DNA of 64,000 nt from Glycomyces harbinensis (GTDB lineage Bacteria > Actinomycetota > Actinomycetes > Mycobacteriales > Micromonosporaceae): the NCBI RefSeq assembly GCF_900101745.1, contig NZ_FNAD01000002.1, forward strand, positions 434,001-498,000, in the 5' to 3' direction. This document shows positions 41,902-50,885 of the stretch, in pieces. Below the pieces are notes generated by a model. The model saw only the letters and a program-made list of their open reading frames with translations, had not been told where the DNA came from and ran no database searches. Each line of letters starts with the position of its first letter. Position 1 is the first letter of the stretch. A program made the position numbers and the translations under genes.

Positions 41902-43248
41902 ATGACGCAGCTGACCTTCCCCGAGGGTTTCCTCTGGGGGACCGCCACGGCCTCCTACCAGATCGAGGGGGCCGTCGCCGAAGGCGGACGCGGACCGTCC
42001 ATCTGGGATACGTTCTCGGACACGCCGGGCAAGACCTGGCGCGGCCAGACCGGCCGCGTCGCCTGCGACCACTACCACCGCCTCGACGAGGACGTCGCCC
42101 TCATGGCCTCGCTCGGCGTCGACTCCTACCGGTTCTCGATCGCGTGGCCGCGCATCCAGCCCGACGGCACCGGCCCGGCCAACCCCGAGGGCCTCGACTT
42201 CTACGACCGGCTCGTCGACAGGCTCGTGGCGGCCGGCATCAAGCCGATGCCGACGCTCTACCACTGGGACCTGCCGCAGGGCTTCGAGGACCGCGGCGGC
42301 TGGCCCGCGCGCGAGACCGCCGAGCGCTTCGGCGAGTACGCCGCGATCGTGGGCGGGCGCCTGTCCGACCGCGTCCACACCTGGTGGACGCTCAACGAGC
42401 CGTGGTGCTCGGCGTTCCTGGGCTACGGCAACGGCCACCACGCGCCGGGACGCACCGAGCCCGCCGCGGCCCTCGCCGCCGCCCACCACCTCAACCTCGC
42501 GCACGGTCTCGCGGTCCAGTCGCTGCGCGCGGCCGGGGCCGAGCGGGTCTCCATCGCGCTCAACCCGACCCAGTGCCGCGGCGACGAGGAGGCCGCGCGG
42601 ATCGCCGACGGACTCGCGAACCGGGTCTTCTTCGACCCGATCCTCAAGGGCGAGTACCCCGTCGACATGATGGAGCGGACCGCGCACCACACCGACTGGT
42701 CCTTCGTGCGCGACGGCGACCTCGAGCAGATCAACCAGCGGATCGACCTGCTGGGCGTCAACTACTACAACCCCACCTGGTTCCGGGTGAACCCGGACGC
42801 TCCCGAGTCCCCGGTGCAGCCGGGCTCGGCCGGGATCGAGACCTGGACCCCCGAGGGCCTGGAGTTCACCGACATGGGCTGGCCGATCGCGCCCAGCGGG
42901 CTCACCGATCTGCTGGTGCGCCTCCACAAGGACTACGGGGTGCCCACGATGATCACCGAGAACGGCGCGGCCTACCCGACCGGCCCGGGCGAGGACGGCG
43001 AGGTGAACGACGTCGAGCGCGTCGCCTACCTGCGCTCGCACATCGCAGCGGTCCACGACGCGATCGAGGCGGGCGCCGACGTGCGCGGCTACACCGCCTG
43101 GTCCCTCATGGACAACTTCGAGTGGGCCTTCGGCTACGACAAGCGCTTCGGCATCGTCCACGTCGACTACGCGACCCAGAAGCGGACGCCGAAGGCCAGC
43201 GCGAAGTTCTACGCGAACGTGATCGCCGCGAACGGGCTCGACCGCTAG
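41902..43248 (+). CDS. GH1 beta-glucosidase
   Basis: A 448-residue cytoplasmic family 1 glycoside hydrolase. The acid/base Glu166 is in TLNEPW and the nucleophile Glu353 in [30 protein letters not shown] and [18 protein letters not shown] are hallmark motifs. It should cleave cellobiose or other beta-glucosides brought in by the divergent importer. The start at 41902 follows AGAAAGGTG; the upstream extension of the frame covers the operator and is unlikely to be coding. Confidence 0.94.
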   Translation: MTQLTFPEGFLWGTATASYQIEGAVAEGGRGPSIWDTFSDTPGKTWRGQTGRVACDHYHRLDEDVALMASLGVDSYRFSIAWPRIQPDGTGPANPEGLDFYDRLVDRLVAAGIKPMPTLYHWDLPQGFEDRGGWPARETAERFGEYAAIVGGRLSDRVHTWWTLNEPWCSAFLGYGNGHHAPGRTEPAAALAAAHHLNLAHGLAVQSLRAAGAERVSIALNPTQCRGDEEAARIADGLANRVFFDPILKGEYPVDMMERTAHHTDWSFVRDGDLEQINQRIDLLGVNYYNPTWFRVNPDAPESPVQPGSAGIETWTPEGLEFTDMGWPIAPSGLTDLLVRLHKDYGVPTMITENGAAYPTGPGEDGEVNDVERVAYLRSHIAAVHDAIEAGADVRGYTAWSLMDNFEWAFGYDKRFGIVHVDYATQKRTPKASAKFYANVIAANGLDR

Positions 43249-43814
43249 AGCAGTGCGCCCCGGAGCGCGCGAATCTCGTGTTCCGGGTCGTCGGCGCGCA
43301 TGACCGCGCCCATGACCGCGACTCCCGCCGCACCCGCCTCCCTCGCGGCGAGGGCCCGGTCGGGGCCGGTCACGCCGCCGAGCGCGTACACCGGGACCGG
43401 GCTCGCCGCACACACCGCGGCGAGCCCGTCCGTCCCCGCGGCGGGGCCGTAGCCGGGTTTGGACGCGGTGGCCCACACGGGCGAGTAGGTGCAGTAGTCC
43501 AGGCCCGGATCGATCGGTTCGCCGGCGTGGACGGAGCGGCCGACCAGTACGGGCCGCGGATCGGGGACCGGGCGGGACGAGGAGAGGTGCGCCGCGGCGA
43601 CGGGTCCCTCGGGGTCGGCGACGATGAGGACGCCCCCGGCCTCGGCCACGAGCAGGCCGATGCCGGCGGTGAGCCGGTGCCGCTCCTCCCACGGAAGGTC
43701 CTTGTCGCGCAGGATGAGCGCGAAGGGTCCGCCGCGCAGTGCGAGCGCGACCTGGTCGGCCAGCGAGCGCGGGCACCCGTGCCGGTCGGTGACGACGATG
43801 AGCCGGTGCTGCAT
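43245..43814 (-). CDS. ThiE/TenI-like protein
   Basis: A 189-residue TIM-barrel protein of the thiamine phosphate synthase/TenI family. [34 protein letters not shown] (the GPVFxTxTK-like loop) and [29 protein letters not shown] are recognisable. It is shorter than most ThiE, so TenI (thiazole tautomerase-like) or a degenerate ThiE are both possible. Its stop overlaps the convergent beta-glucosidase stop at CTAG (43245-43248). Confidence 0.75.
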   Translation of the reverse strand: MQHRLIVVTDRHGCPRSLADQVALALRGGPFALILRDKDLPWEERHRLTAGIGLLVAEAGGVLIVADPEGPVAAAHLSSSRPVPDPRPVLVGRSVHAGEPIDPGLDYCTYSPVWATASKPGYGPAAGTDGLAAVCAASPVPVYALGGVTGPDRALAAREAGAAGVAVMGAVMRADDPEHEIRALRGALL

Positions 43815-43973
43815 ATCCCGAACCTACGCCCCGAACGGATGCGCACTGGTGTTTCCAGTGTTCAGGGAGTCGACTCGTGTCCGACTCGCCGGTGCTCGAC
43901 CGGTTTAACGCTTCTGTATCGGTCCACGTCTCGAACTTGCGTAATTCACGACACAGGTGCGAAACTTCAGAGG

Positions 43974-44756
43974 ATGAACATCGGCGATCAAATCAACGTG
44001 CTGCGGACCGAAGGGGAGCGGATCGCTGTCGCTGGTGGGGAACTCGCGCTCAATGCCATCGTGCCCACCTGCCCGGGATGGGTCGTCAAGGATCTCTTGA
44101 CCCATATCGGGACCGTCCATCGCTGGGCGGCGGCCATCGTCGGCGGAGCGCTGCCTCACGACCCCAGGAAATTGGACCTTCAGCGGATCGTGGGGCCCCT
44201 GCCGCACGACGACCTGCTGGTCGACTGGGTCCGCGAGGGCCTCATCCGGCTCGCGGCCACACTGGAGGGCGCACCTGACGACCTCCAGTGCTGGCAGGTG
44301 TTTCCCTCTCAGTCCTCACGCCGTTTCTGGGTCCGCAGACAGGCCCACGAGACCACCATCCACCGAGTCGACGCCGAACAGGCGCGCGGCGACGAGATAT
44401 CACCGGTCGGCCCCGGTTTCGCGGCCGACGGCATCGACGAACTGCTGCTGGGTTTCCACGGCAGGCCGTCGAGCAGGGTGCGGGCACTGCGGCCGTCAGT
44501 GCTCCACATCCACGCCACCGACCTGCCGCCGGGACGCGGCGACTGGTACATCCATCCCACCGACACGGGCCCGCTCGTGACGTTCAGCGAGGTCGAGACC
44601 CCGCACTGCGTCATCGAGGGCCCGGTGGAGCTGCTGTACCTGGCGCTGTGGAACCGGCTGCCCTTCGACGACCTGTCAGTCCATGGAGACCCGGCACTGC
44701 TCCACTTGTGGCGCAATTACTCCGCGGTCCGGTGGGTCGATCCCGTTGACGTATAG
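43974..44756 (+). CDS. Mycothiol-dependent maleylpyruvate isomerase-family protein
   Basis: A 260-residue DinB-like/MDMPI protein. WVVKDLLTHIGTVHRWAA and RRQAHETTIHRVDAEQA give the three metal-binding positions (His, Glu/His) of the family. The C-terminal part (WYIHPTD ... VELLYLALWNRLPFDDLSV) is the MDMPI C domain. Members use mycothiol, the actinobacterial thiol, as cofactor; the reaction is unknown. Its GC and codon use look lower than the neighbours' (by eye). Confidence 0.85.
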   Translation: MNIGDQINVLRTEGERIAVAGGELALNAIVPTCPGWVVKDLLTHIGTVHRWAAAIVGGALPHDPRKLDLQRIVGPLPHDDLLVDWVREGLIRLAATLEGAPDDLQCWQVFPSQSSRRFWVRRQAHETTIHRVDAEQARGDEISPVGPGFAADGIDELLLGFHGRPSSRVRALRPSVLHIHATDLPPGRGDWYIHPTDTGPLVTFSEVETPHCVIEGPVELLYLALWNRLPFDDLSVHGDPALLHLWRNYSAVRWVDPVDV

Positions 44757-44903
44757 AAACTGGAGCGCAATAGCCCGAACTCGCTGGTGACCGATCCGTC
44801 ACCGTCCGAATCGTCCGCCGCGTGAGCGCGGCGGACGCCGGGCGGCGTGCCGTGCCGCTGCGGCTCCGTCGCATCGGCGGGCGGGGATCGTAAGCTCACC
44901 AAC

Positions 44904-46163
44904 GTGAACCACGTCCTTCCGAACGACGCCGTCCCCCGCGCCGCGCTGTGGATCCTGGTCCCCGCGGCGCTCGCCACGGTCCTCGGCATGATCCTCCTGT
45001 GGCCCGAAGGCGTCGAGGACGCCGCGATCGAGGCCTACGGCACGGAGGTCGACGGCAGTGTCGTCTCGGTGCACGAGACCGAGTGCGACGAGGCCGACGC
45101 CGAGTTGAACGAGCAGCTCCAGGCGACCGTGTGCGGCGACGTCGTCGTGCGGTTGACCAGCGGCGAGTTCTCCGGCGAGGAGGTGATCGTCGACGTCCCG
45201 TCCGGTCCGGGCGCGCCGGTGGTGGACCCCGGTGACGGCGTCATCCTCATCTACACGCCCGACTCGGTGTCGGGCCAGCAGTTCCACATCATCGACCACG
45301 ACCGCGCGAACGCCCTGTGGGCGCTGGTGATCGCGTTCGCCCTGGCGGTGATCGCGTTCGGCCGCTGGAAGGGCCTGCGGTCCCTGTTCAGCCTGGCCGC
45401 GACGTTCGCGGTGGTGCTGCTGTTCATGGTCCCGGCGATCCTCGACGGGTCGTCGCCGATCCTGGTGGCCACGGTGGGTTCGGCCGCGATCATGCTCGTG
45501 TCGCTGTACCTGTCGCACGGGTGGAACCGGACGACCACGGTGGCGGTGGTGGGGACGCTGGCGTCGCTGGTGATCACGGTGCTCCTGGCCGAGGCGGCGG
45601 TGCGGGTCGCGATGCTCAACGGGGTCCTCGACGAGAACACCACGAACCTCGCGCTCCAGTATCCGATCGACATGTCGGGCCTGCTCCTGGCGGGCATCCT
45701 CATCGGCGCGCTCGGCGTCATCGACGACGTCACGGTCTCGCAGGCGGCCACGGTGGACGAGGTCGCGAAGGCGAATCCGAAGTGGGGGCCGGCGCGGCTG
45801 TTCAAGTCGGGCATGCGGGTCGGGCGCGACCACCTGACGTCGGTGGTGAACACGCTGGTCCTGGCGTACGCGGGCGCTTCGCTGCCGCTGCTGGTGCTCA
45901 TCGCGGCGGCGGGGCGGCCCATGGAGCAGGTGCTCACGAGCCAGACGATCGCCACGGAGATCGTGCGGTCGGTCGCGGGCACGCTGGGGCTGATCGCGGC
46001 CGTGCCGATCACGACCTGGCTGGCCGCGGCGCTCGCGCGGCGGACGCCGCGGGAGAAGGCCCCGAAGGAGAAGGCGCCCAAGCCGAAGCCGCCGAAGCCG
46101 GAGCCGGCCGCGGCCTCCTGGGACGAGGACGAGTCCCCGTACCCGCCCTCGCATCTGCGTTAG
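44904..46163 (+). CDS. YibE/F-family membrane protein
   Basis: A 419-residue polytopic protein: one N-terminal helix, an extracytoplasmic beta domain (~40-130, with CDEADAELNEQLQATVCGD), then seven or eight helices starting ALWALVIAFALAVIAFGRWKGL. GVIDDVTVSQAATVDEV and LVLAYAGASLPLLVL are YibE/F signatures. It ends in a Lys/Pro-rich cytoplasmic tail. Function unproven; transport is suspected for the family. GTG 44904 follows TAAGCT (44891-44896) by 7 nt, so it is likely leaderless. Confidence 0.85.
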   Translation: MNHVLPNDAVPRAALWILVPAALATVLGMILLWPEGVEDAAIEAYGTEVDGSVVSVHETECDEADAELNEQLQATVCGDVVVRLTSGEFSGEEVIVDVPSGPGAPVVDPGDGVILIYTPDSVSGQQFHIIDHDRANALWALVIAFALAVIAFGRWKGLRSLFSLAATFAVVLLFMVPAILDGSSPILVATVGSAAIMLVSLYLSHGWNRTTTVAVVGTLASLVITVLLAEAAVRVAMLNGVLDENTTNLALQYPIDMSGLLLAGILIGALGVIDDVTVSQAATVDEVAKANPKWGPARLFKSGMRVGRDHLTSVVNTLVLAYAGASLPLLVLIAAAGRPMEQVLTSQTIATEIVRSVAGTLGLIAAVPITTWLAAALARRTPREKAPKEKAPKPKPPKPEPAAASWDEDESPYPPSHLR

Positions 46164-47080
46164 AAGCGCTCGGCGGCGGCCATGAGCTTGCGGGCCGCCT
46201 GGTGCAGCGCCTGGAGCACCGTCATCACCGCCGGGCGGCCGGTCGAGGCCGTCCGGTGGACCACGTAGACGTCCCGGCCCGGCATCGCCTCGGCGAACCG
46301 GCGCACGGCCACGTCCCTGCGCTCGGCCGCGGCCATCCACGGCGCCACGGTCACCCCCAGGCCCTTCGCCACGAGCGTGAGGATCGTGTCGAGGCCCTCG
46401 AACTCGGAGACCGGCGCGGTGATGCCCTCGGCGCGCCACAGCCGGTCGAGCGCCATCCGCGACGGCTCGCCCTCGGGCGAGGCGATCCACGACTCCCCCG
46501 CCAGCTCGTGCGCGGACAGGACCTCCTTGCCGGCGAGGGGGTGGCGGGCCGGGAGGGCGACCACGAGCGGGTCGTTCACCAGGTGGTGGAACGTGAGCGG
46601 CCCGGTGGTGGCGGGGCGGCGCTGGCCCGACCAGTCGTCGATGAGGGCGAGGTCGATCTCGCCCGAGCGCACGCGCGAGAGCGATTCGGAGACGGTCAGC
46701 TGCTGGCGCAGGACCATCTGGAGTTCGGGGTGGCGGCGCAGGCGCCGGACCATCGGCCCGGCGAGGGCGACGGCGACGGTCGGGAACGCGGTCACGGTGA
46801 CCCGGCCGCGCGGTTCGGCGGACTCGGCGGCGAGGTCGGTCTCGGCGGCGTCGATCGCCTCGATGATGAGCGCGGTGTGCTCCACGAGACGGCGTCCCGC
46901 GTCGGTCAGCTGAGCCGACCGGGCGGTGCGTTCGAGCAGCGCCACGCCGGTCTCCTTCTCCAAGGCGGCCAACTGCTGTGAGACCGCCGAGGCGGTCTGT
47001 CCGGTCGCCACGGCAGTGGCGGATATCGATCCCTGGGCGGCGAATTCGTAGAGAAGCCGCAGGCGGCGAACATCGAGCAT
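46160..47080 (-). CDS. LysR-family transcriptional regulator
   Basis: About 306 residues: N-terminal winged helix (LRLLYEFAAQGSISATAVAT, TASAVSQQLAALEKETG) and a LysR substrate-binding domain. It is divergent from the aminotransferase gene and likely regulates it. TAAGAT (47092-47087) lies 6 nt before ATG 47080 (leaderless). An imperfect inverted repeat GCAAATCT (47083-47090) / ATACTTGC (47112-47119) in the shared promoter may be its site. Its stop overlaps the convergent YibE/F stop (TTAG, 46160-46163). Confidence 0.88.
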   Translation of the reverse strand: MLDVRRLRLLYEFAAQGSISATAVATGQTASAVSQQLAALEKETGVALLERTARSAQLTDAGRRLVEHTALIIEAIDAAETDLAAESAEPRGRVTVTAFPTVAVALAGPMVRRLRRHPELQMVLRQQLTVSESLSRVRSGEIDLALIDDWSGQRRPATTGPLTFHHLVNDPLVVALPARHPLAGKEVLSAHELAGESWIASPEGEPSRMALDRLWRAEGITAPVSEFEGLDTILTLVAKGLGVTVAPWMAAAERRDVAVRRFAEAMPGRDVYVVHRTASTGRPAVMTVLQALHQAARKLMAAAERF

Positions 47081-47200
47081 AAGCAAATCTTATCCTCGGC
47101 GAAAGGTAGAAATACTTGCGTTGATGCTGGAATCCGGGAAGTCTGGGTGCCGCAAGGGCGAAGCCCGCAAGCCCGCAGACCATCCTCTGAGGAGTCACCA

Positions 47201-48451
47201 GTGACCGTCTCCGCAACCCTCGCCGCCAACGAAGCGATCGCCGCGCGCCGGGCAGCCGGGCAGGAGGTGCTCGCACTCGGCTTCGGTGAAGCAGGGATTC
47301 CGGTGCACCCCTTGCTGAGCCGCCACCTCGGCCGGGCCGCCGCGCAGAGCTCGTACGGGCCCGTGGCCGGGATCGGCACGGCCCGCGAGGCCGCCGCCGG
47401 GTACTGGACCCGCCGCGGCCTCCCCACCGAAGGCGACCGGGTCCTGCTCGGGCCCGGTTCCAAGCCCTTGCTGTACGCGCTGCTGCACGCCGCCGGGGGC
47501 GACGTGGTCCTGCCCAAGCCCGCGTGGGTGTCGTACGCGGCCCAGTCGCAGCTGCTCGGGCGCGACCCGATCCGCGTGGCGGTGCCCGAGGGCGAGGGCG
47601 GCGTGCCCGAGGCCGAGGCCATGGACGCGGCGGTGCGCGAGGCCCGGGCGGCGGGCCGCAACCCGCGGATCGTGGTGGTCACGCTGCCGGACAACCCGAC
47701 CGGGCGCCTGGCCTCGGAGCAGTCGGTGAAGGCGATGTGCGAGGCCGCCCGCGAACTCGACCTCGTGATCCTCGCCGACGAGATCTACCGGGACCTGGTG
47801 TTCGAGGAGGGCTCGTTCCCCTCCCCCGCCGCGTGGGCCCCGGAGCGGACGGTCACGACCACGTCCCTGTCGAAGAACTACGCGCTCGGCGGCTGGCGGA
47901 TCGGCGCCGCCCGCTTCCCCGACTCGCCCCTGGGCGACGCGCTGCGGGAATCGGTGCGGGGCATCGCCTCCGAGCTGTGGTCCTCGACGCCGATGCCGAT
48001 GCAGCACGCGGCGGCCTACGCCTGGTCGGACCCGCAGGAGCTGGTCGACCGGGTCGCGGCGGCGCGGCACCTGCACGGTTCGGTCGCGACCGCGGTCGCC
48101 GAGCTGTTCGCCGGCGCCGGCTGCGAGGTGGAGACGCCGCAGGGCGGCTTCTACGTGTGGCCCGACTTCGGTCCGGTGCGCGCGGTCCTGGCCGAGCGCT
48201 GGGGCGTCGCCACGAGCGAGGACCTGGCCCGGGTCCTGCTCGACGAGTTCGGGGTCGTGGTCCTGCCCGGCACCGCGTTCGGCGACGACCCGTCCTCTTT
48301 GACCCTCCGCGTGGCCGTCCCGGGGATCTACGGGGAGTCGGACTCCGAGCGCCTCGCGGCGCTCCTCGCGCCGGACCCGGTCGCGATGCCGTGGATCGGC
48401 GAGGCCCTGACCGGCCTGCGGGAGAAGCTCACCGCGCTCGTCGCGGTGTAG
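47201..48451 (+). CDS. PLP-dependent class I/II aminotransferase
   Basis: A 416-residue fold-type I enzyme. SYGPVAGIGTAREAAAGYW, TLPDNPTGRLAS (Asn/Pro/Thr around the cofactor), ILADEIYRDLVF and the PLP lysine in TTTSLSKNYALGGWRIG define the aspartate aminotransferase superfamily. Substrate unknown. The GTG start has GAGGAG 7 nt upstream. It is divergent from the LysR gene, which is the probable regulator. Confidence 0.9.
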   Translation: MTVSATLAANEAIAARRAAGQEVLALGFGEAGIPVHPLLSRHLGRAAAQSSYGPVAGIGTAREAAAGYWTRRGLPTEGDRVLLGPGSKPLLYALLHAAGGDVVLPKPAWVSYAAQSQLLGRDPIRVAVPEGEGGVPEAEAMDAAVREARAAGRNPRIVVVTLPDNPTGRLASEQSVKAMCEAARELDLVILADEIYRDLVFEEGSFPSPAAWAPERTVTTTSLSKNYALGGWRIGAARFPDSPLGDALRESVRGIASELWSSTPMPMQHAAAYAWSDPQELVDRVAAARHLHGSVATAVAELFAGAGCEVETPQGGFYVWPDFGPVRAVLAERWGVATSEDLARVLLDEFGVVVLPGTAFGDDPSSLTLRVAVPGIYGESDSERLAALLAPDPVAMPWIGEALTGLREKLTALVAV

Positions 48452-48462
48452 GCGGTCGCCGG

Positions 48463-48493
48463 GGGTGCTGGTGAGGCCGATGCATCAGCACCC
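48463..48493. terminator. Terminator between convergent genes
   Basis: GGGTGCTG (48463-48470) and CAGCACCC (48486-48493) form an 8-bp stem that can extend inward; lies 12 nt past the aminotransferase stop. Confidence 0.6.
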
Positions 48494-48521
48494 TTGGCGG
48501 CCGGACCCCCGCAGCGAGCCC

Positions 48522-48869
48522 TCAGTTCACCCGTTCGGCGAGGGCGACGACGGCCCACACGCAGACGATCACGACGGCGAGCGCGAGCGCGGCGAACACG
48601 AAGCCCACGAAGCGCTGGATCTCGAGCTCGTGGCCGTCGCGGACCGGCCCCCTCCAGCGGCCGAAGCGCCAGTGGTCCTTGCCCTGCTCGTAGTCCCCGA
48701 CGTCCTGGAGGAGCGCCTGGAGGTCGGCGACGGTCTCGGCCCGGCGGGCGAGCTGGCGCCGCAGCCGGTACTCCTTGGCGTCGATCTCTCCCCGGCGCCG
48801 GGCCCTGGCGAGGCGGTCGAGCGTGATGCGCCTGTCGGCGCGGGATGCGCGTGCGGCGAATGCGTCCAT
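48522..48869 (-). CDS. DUF1707-like membrane protein
   Basis: A 115-residue protein. The N-terminal ~50 residues (RASRADRRITLDRLARARRR, GEIDAKEYRLRRQLARRAET, DLQALLQDV) resemble the DUF1707 regulatory domain, and the C-terminus has a hydrophobic helix (VGFVFAALALAVVIVCVWAVVAL). The start at ATG 48869 has GTGGGAGCAACC upstream. Function unknown. Confidence 0.7.
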   Translation of the reverse strand: MDAFAARASRADRRITLDRLARARRRGEIDAKEYRLRRQLARRAETVADLQALLQDVGDYEQGKDHWRFGRWRGPVRDGHELEIQRFVGFVFAALALAVVIVCVWAVVALAERVN

Positions 48870-48998
48870 GGTTGCTCCCACCTGTCCTGCCTTCCATCAT
48901 GACAGAGACGAAGATGCTTAACATTCCCCGTTCGCGCTGGTCGTACACATTGGCCGCACGCCCGCGTCGGGTTGCGCACCAGCCCCTTCCGGGAACGC

Positions 48999-49029
48999 CG
49001 AAGGCCGCGCCGGTCGGGCGCGGCCTTCG
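48999..49029 (-). terminator. Terminator of pterin dehydratase gene
   Basis: A perfect 13-bp stem (48999-49011 with 49017-49029) and 5-nt loop, 8 nt past the stop codon. Confidence 0.75.
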
Positions 49030-49036
49030 AAGCGGA

Positions 49037-49327
49037 TCAGTCGAGAAGGAGGGAGACGGCGGTGGCGAGGTCGATGTCCTTGGCGGACACCTTGTGCCCG
49101 GCCGAGTGGGTGGTCGTGGCGACGGTCAGCTTGTCGTAGTTGACCGCCAGGTCGGAGTGGTGGTTGCGCTGCTCGTTGAGCAGGCCTATCGCGGTCGCGG
49201 CGGCGAGGGCCTGGAGGTGGCCGCCGAAGGACCAGGTGCGTTCGAGCCGGTCGTCGACGTGGCTCCAGCCGGGCAGTTCCGACAGCGCCAGTTCGATCTC
49301 GGCCTCGGTCAAGGGTTGATCGCTCAT
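49037..49327 (-). CDS. Pterin-4a-carbinolamine dehydratase
   Basis: A 96-residue protein of PCD/DCoH length. The signature NEQRNHHSDLAVNYDKLTV with the HH pair, and THSAGHKVSAKDIDLA, match the active site. It recycles oxidised tetrahydropterins; the partner hydroxylase is not nearby, and in bacteria lacking one the role is uncertain. Confidence 0.92.
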   Translation of the reverse strand: MSDQPLTEAEIELALSELPGWSHVDDRLERTWSFGGHLQALAAATAIGLLNEQRNHHSDLAVNYDKLTVATTTHSAGHKVSAKDIDLATAVSLLLD

Positions 49328-49380
49328 GGCTCGATTCTGTCAGCTGCCGCCCGCGGCGTCAGCGCCTCGGCCGCTCCGGC

Positions 49381-49992
49381 TCAACCCTCGTCGACGAGGG
49401 TGACCTTGCCGGTGTCGAGGTCGTAGACCGCGCCGACGACGAGGACGCCTTCGAGGTTCTCGCGGCGGCCGAGGTCGGCGACGGTGCGGCGCACCTGGAG
49501 CCGCAGCGCCCGCGGCGCCGCGTCCAGGCCCTCGGCGGTCTCCGACAGCGCCTGCGAGGCCGGCTGCCACAGCTGCTCGACCAGGTAGTCGCTGCGCGGG
49601 TCGTGGGTGTCGTCCTCGACCGCGTGCAGGGCGGCGTTGATCGCCCCGCACCGCTCGTGGCCGAGCACGACCACCAGGGACACGCCGAGTTCGGCGGCCG
49701 CGAACTCCAGGGACCCGACCGCGGCGCGGTCGGCCACGTGGCCGGCGGTGCGCACCACCAGCAGCTGCCCGAAGTCGCAGTCGAAGACGCTCTCGGCGGT
49801 GACCCGGGAGTCGATGCAGGTGAAGACGACCGCAGTGGGAGTCTGGTCGGGCGCGGCCTCGCGGGCCGCGGTGATGTCGCGCTTGTATCGGGGCTCGCCG
49901 GCGACGAATCGGCCGTTGCCCTCGAGCAGTCCGACCAGCGTCTTGGCGGCTTCGTGGTGCTCCATCAGGGCGGAGGCGGTCAGTTCAGGCAC
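49381..49992 (-). CDS. Beta-carbonic anhydrase
   Basis: A 203-residue zinc enzyme. Cys59, Asp61 and Arg63 (FTCIDSR) with His112 and Cys115 (LGHERCGAI) complete the zinc site and Asp/Arg dyad. VVRTAGHVADR is the usual loop. The start is set at GTG 49992; ATG 49965 is possible. Converts CO2 to bicarbonate. It is the second beta-class enzyme in the window (see 1-176), and it lies convergent/adjacent to the pterin dehydratase with separate transcription. Confidence 0.93.
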   Translation of the reverse strand: MPELTASALMEHHEAAKTLVGLLEGNGRFVAGEPRYKRDITAAREAAPDQTPTAVVFTCIDSRVTAESVFDCDFGQLLVVRTAGHVADRAAVGSLEFAAAELGVSLVVVLGHERCGAINAALHAVEDDTHDPRSDYLVEQLWQPASQALSETAEGLDAAPRALRLQVRRTVADLGRRENLEGVLVVGAVYDLDTGKVTLVDEG

Positions 49993-50145
49993 GCCCTGAA
50001 TGGTGCCGCATGATCCGAGCAGGTGCAAGCGCGACGGGCGTGGCGTCACCCAGGTTTTACAGAGCGCACGTTACCGTTCCGAGATCTTCCGGTCATAAAC
50101 CAGGACTTGCTGCTCGCCTTCGGGGACCTTATGATGAAGCAGAAC

Positions 50146-50160
50146 AACCGCGATGCGGTT
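50146..50160. promoter_or_regulatory. Perfect palindrome upstream of HxlR gene
   Basis: AACCGC-GAT-GCGGTT, a 6-3-6 inverted repeat 38 nt before the GTG start; probable autoregulatory operator. Confidence 0.5.
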
Positions 50161-50197
50161 CACCTGCGGTTTCACCCGGCGATTCGGAGGCCCTCCA

Positions 50198-50878
50198 GTG
50201 CGCACCTACGGCGAAGGCTGCCCGGCGGCACACGCGCTCGACCTCGTCGGGGAGCGCTGGTCGCTTTTGATCGTCCGCGAACTGCTCCTGGGGCCGAAGC
50301 GCTTCACGGACCTGCGCGGCGGTCTCCACGGCGCGAGCGCCAACGTCCTGTCGCAGCGGCTGCGCGAACTCGAGGCGCACGGCGTGGTCTCCAAGCGGCG
50401 GCTCCCGCCCCCGGCCGCGTCCAAGGTGTACGAGCTGACCGAGTGGGGCCGCGACCTCGAACCGGCGATCGTGTTCCTGCTGCGGTGGGGCGCGCGGTCG
50501 GCGGCGATCCCGCTCGACGCGCCGATGGGGGTCGACGCGCTCATCCTGTCGATGCGCAGCCTCTTCATGCCCGTCGCCGCGCAGGGCTTCGACGCGGCGT
50601 TCGAGCTGTGGGTCGGGGACCGGCCGTTCATCGCCGAGATCATCGACGCGCAGCTGATCCTCGCCCCCGGCAGGCCCGAGCACCCGCACGCGGTCATCCG
50701 CACCGACGCCGAGACCCTCAAGCGCCTCACCCTGGGCGGACGCAGCCTCGACGTGTCGCTGCACGCCGGGCGCGTCACCGTCCAGGGCGACCAGGCGATG
50801 GCCGAGCGCTTCCTCGGCATGTTCCGCCTCCCCGAACCCGCCGCGGCCTCGGCCGCGGCGACGCCGGGAACGGTGTGA
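50198..50878 (+). CDS. HxlR-family winged-helix regulator with SCP2-like tail
   Basis: A 226-residue regulator. Residues ~1-95 are the HxlR domain (CPAAHALDLVGERWSLLIVR, GPKRFTDLRGGLHGASANVL, YELTEWGRDLEPAI) with the conserved N-terminal Cys that can sense redox or electrophiles. The rest (FELWVGDRPFIAEI ... VTVQGDQAMAERFLGMF) resembles an SCP2-like lipid-binding domain. GTG 50198 follows CGGAGG. Divergent from the carbonic anhydrase gene. Target genes unknown. Confidence 0.85.
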   Translation: MRTYGEGCPAAHALDLVGERWSLLIVRELLLGPKRFTDLRGGLHGASANVLSQRLRELEAHGVVSKRRLPPPAASKVYELTEWGRDLEPAIVFLLRWGARSAAIPLDAPMGVDALILSMRSLFMPVAAQGFDAAFELWVGDRPFIAEIIDAQLILAPGRPEHPHAVIRTDAETLKRLTLGGRSLDVSLHAGRVTVQGDQAMAERFLGMFRLPEPAAASAAATPGTV

Positions 50879-50885
50879 ACACCGC

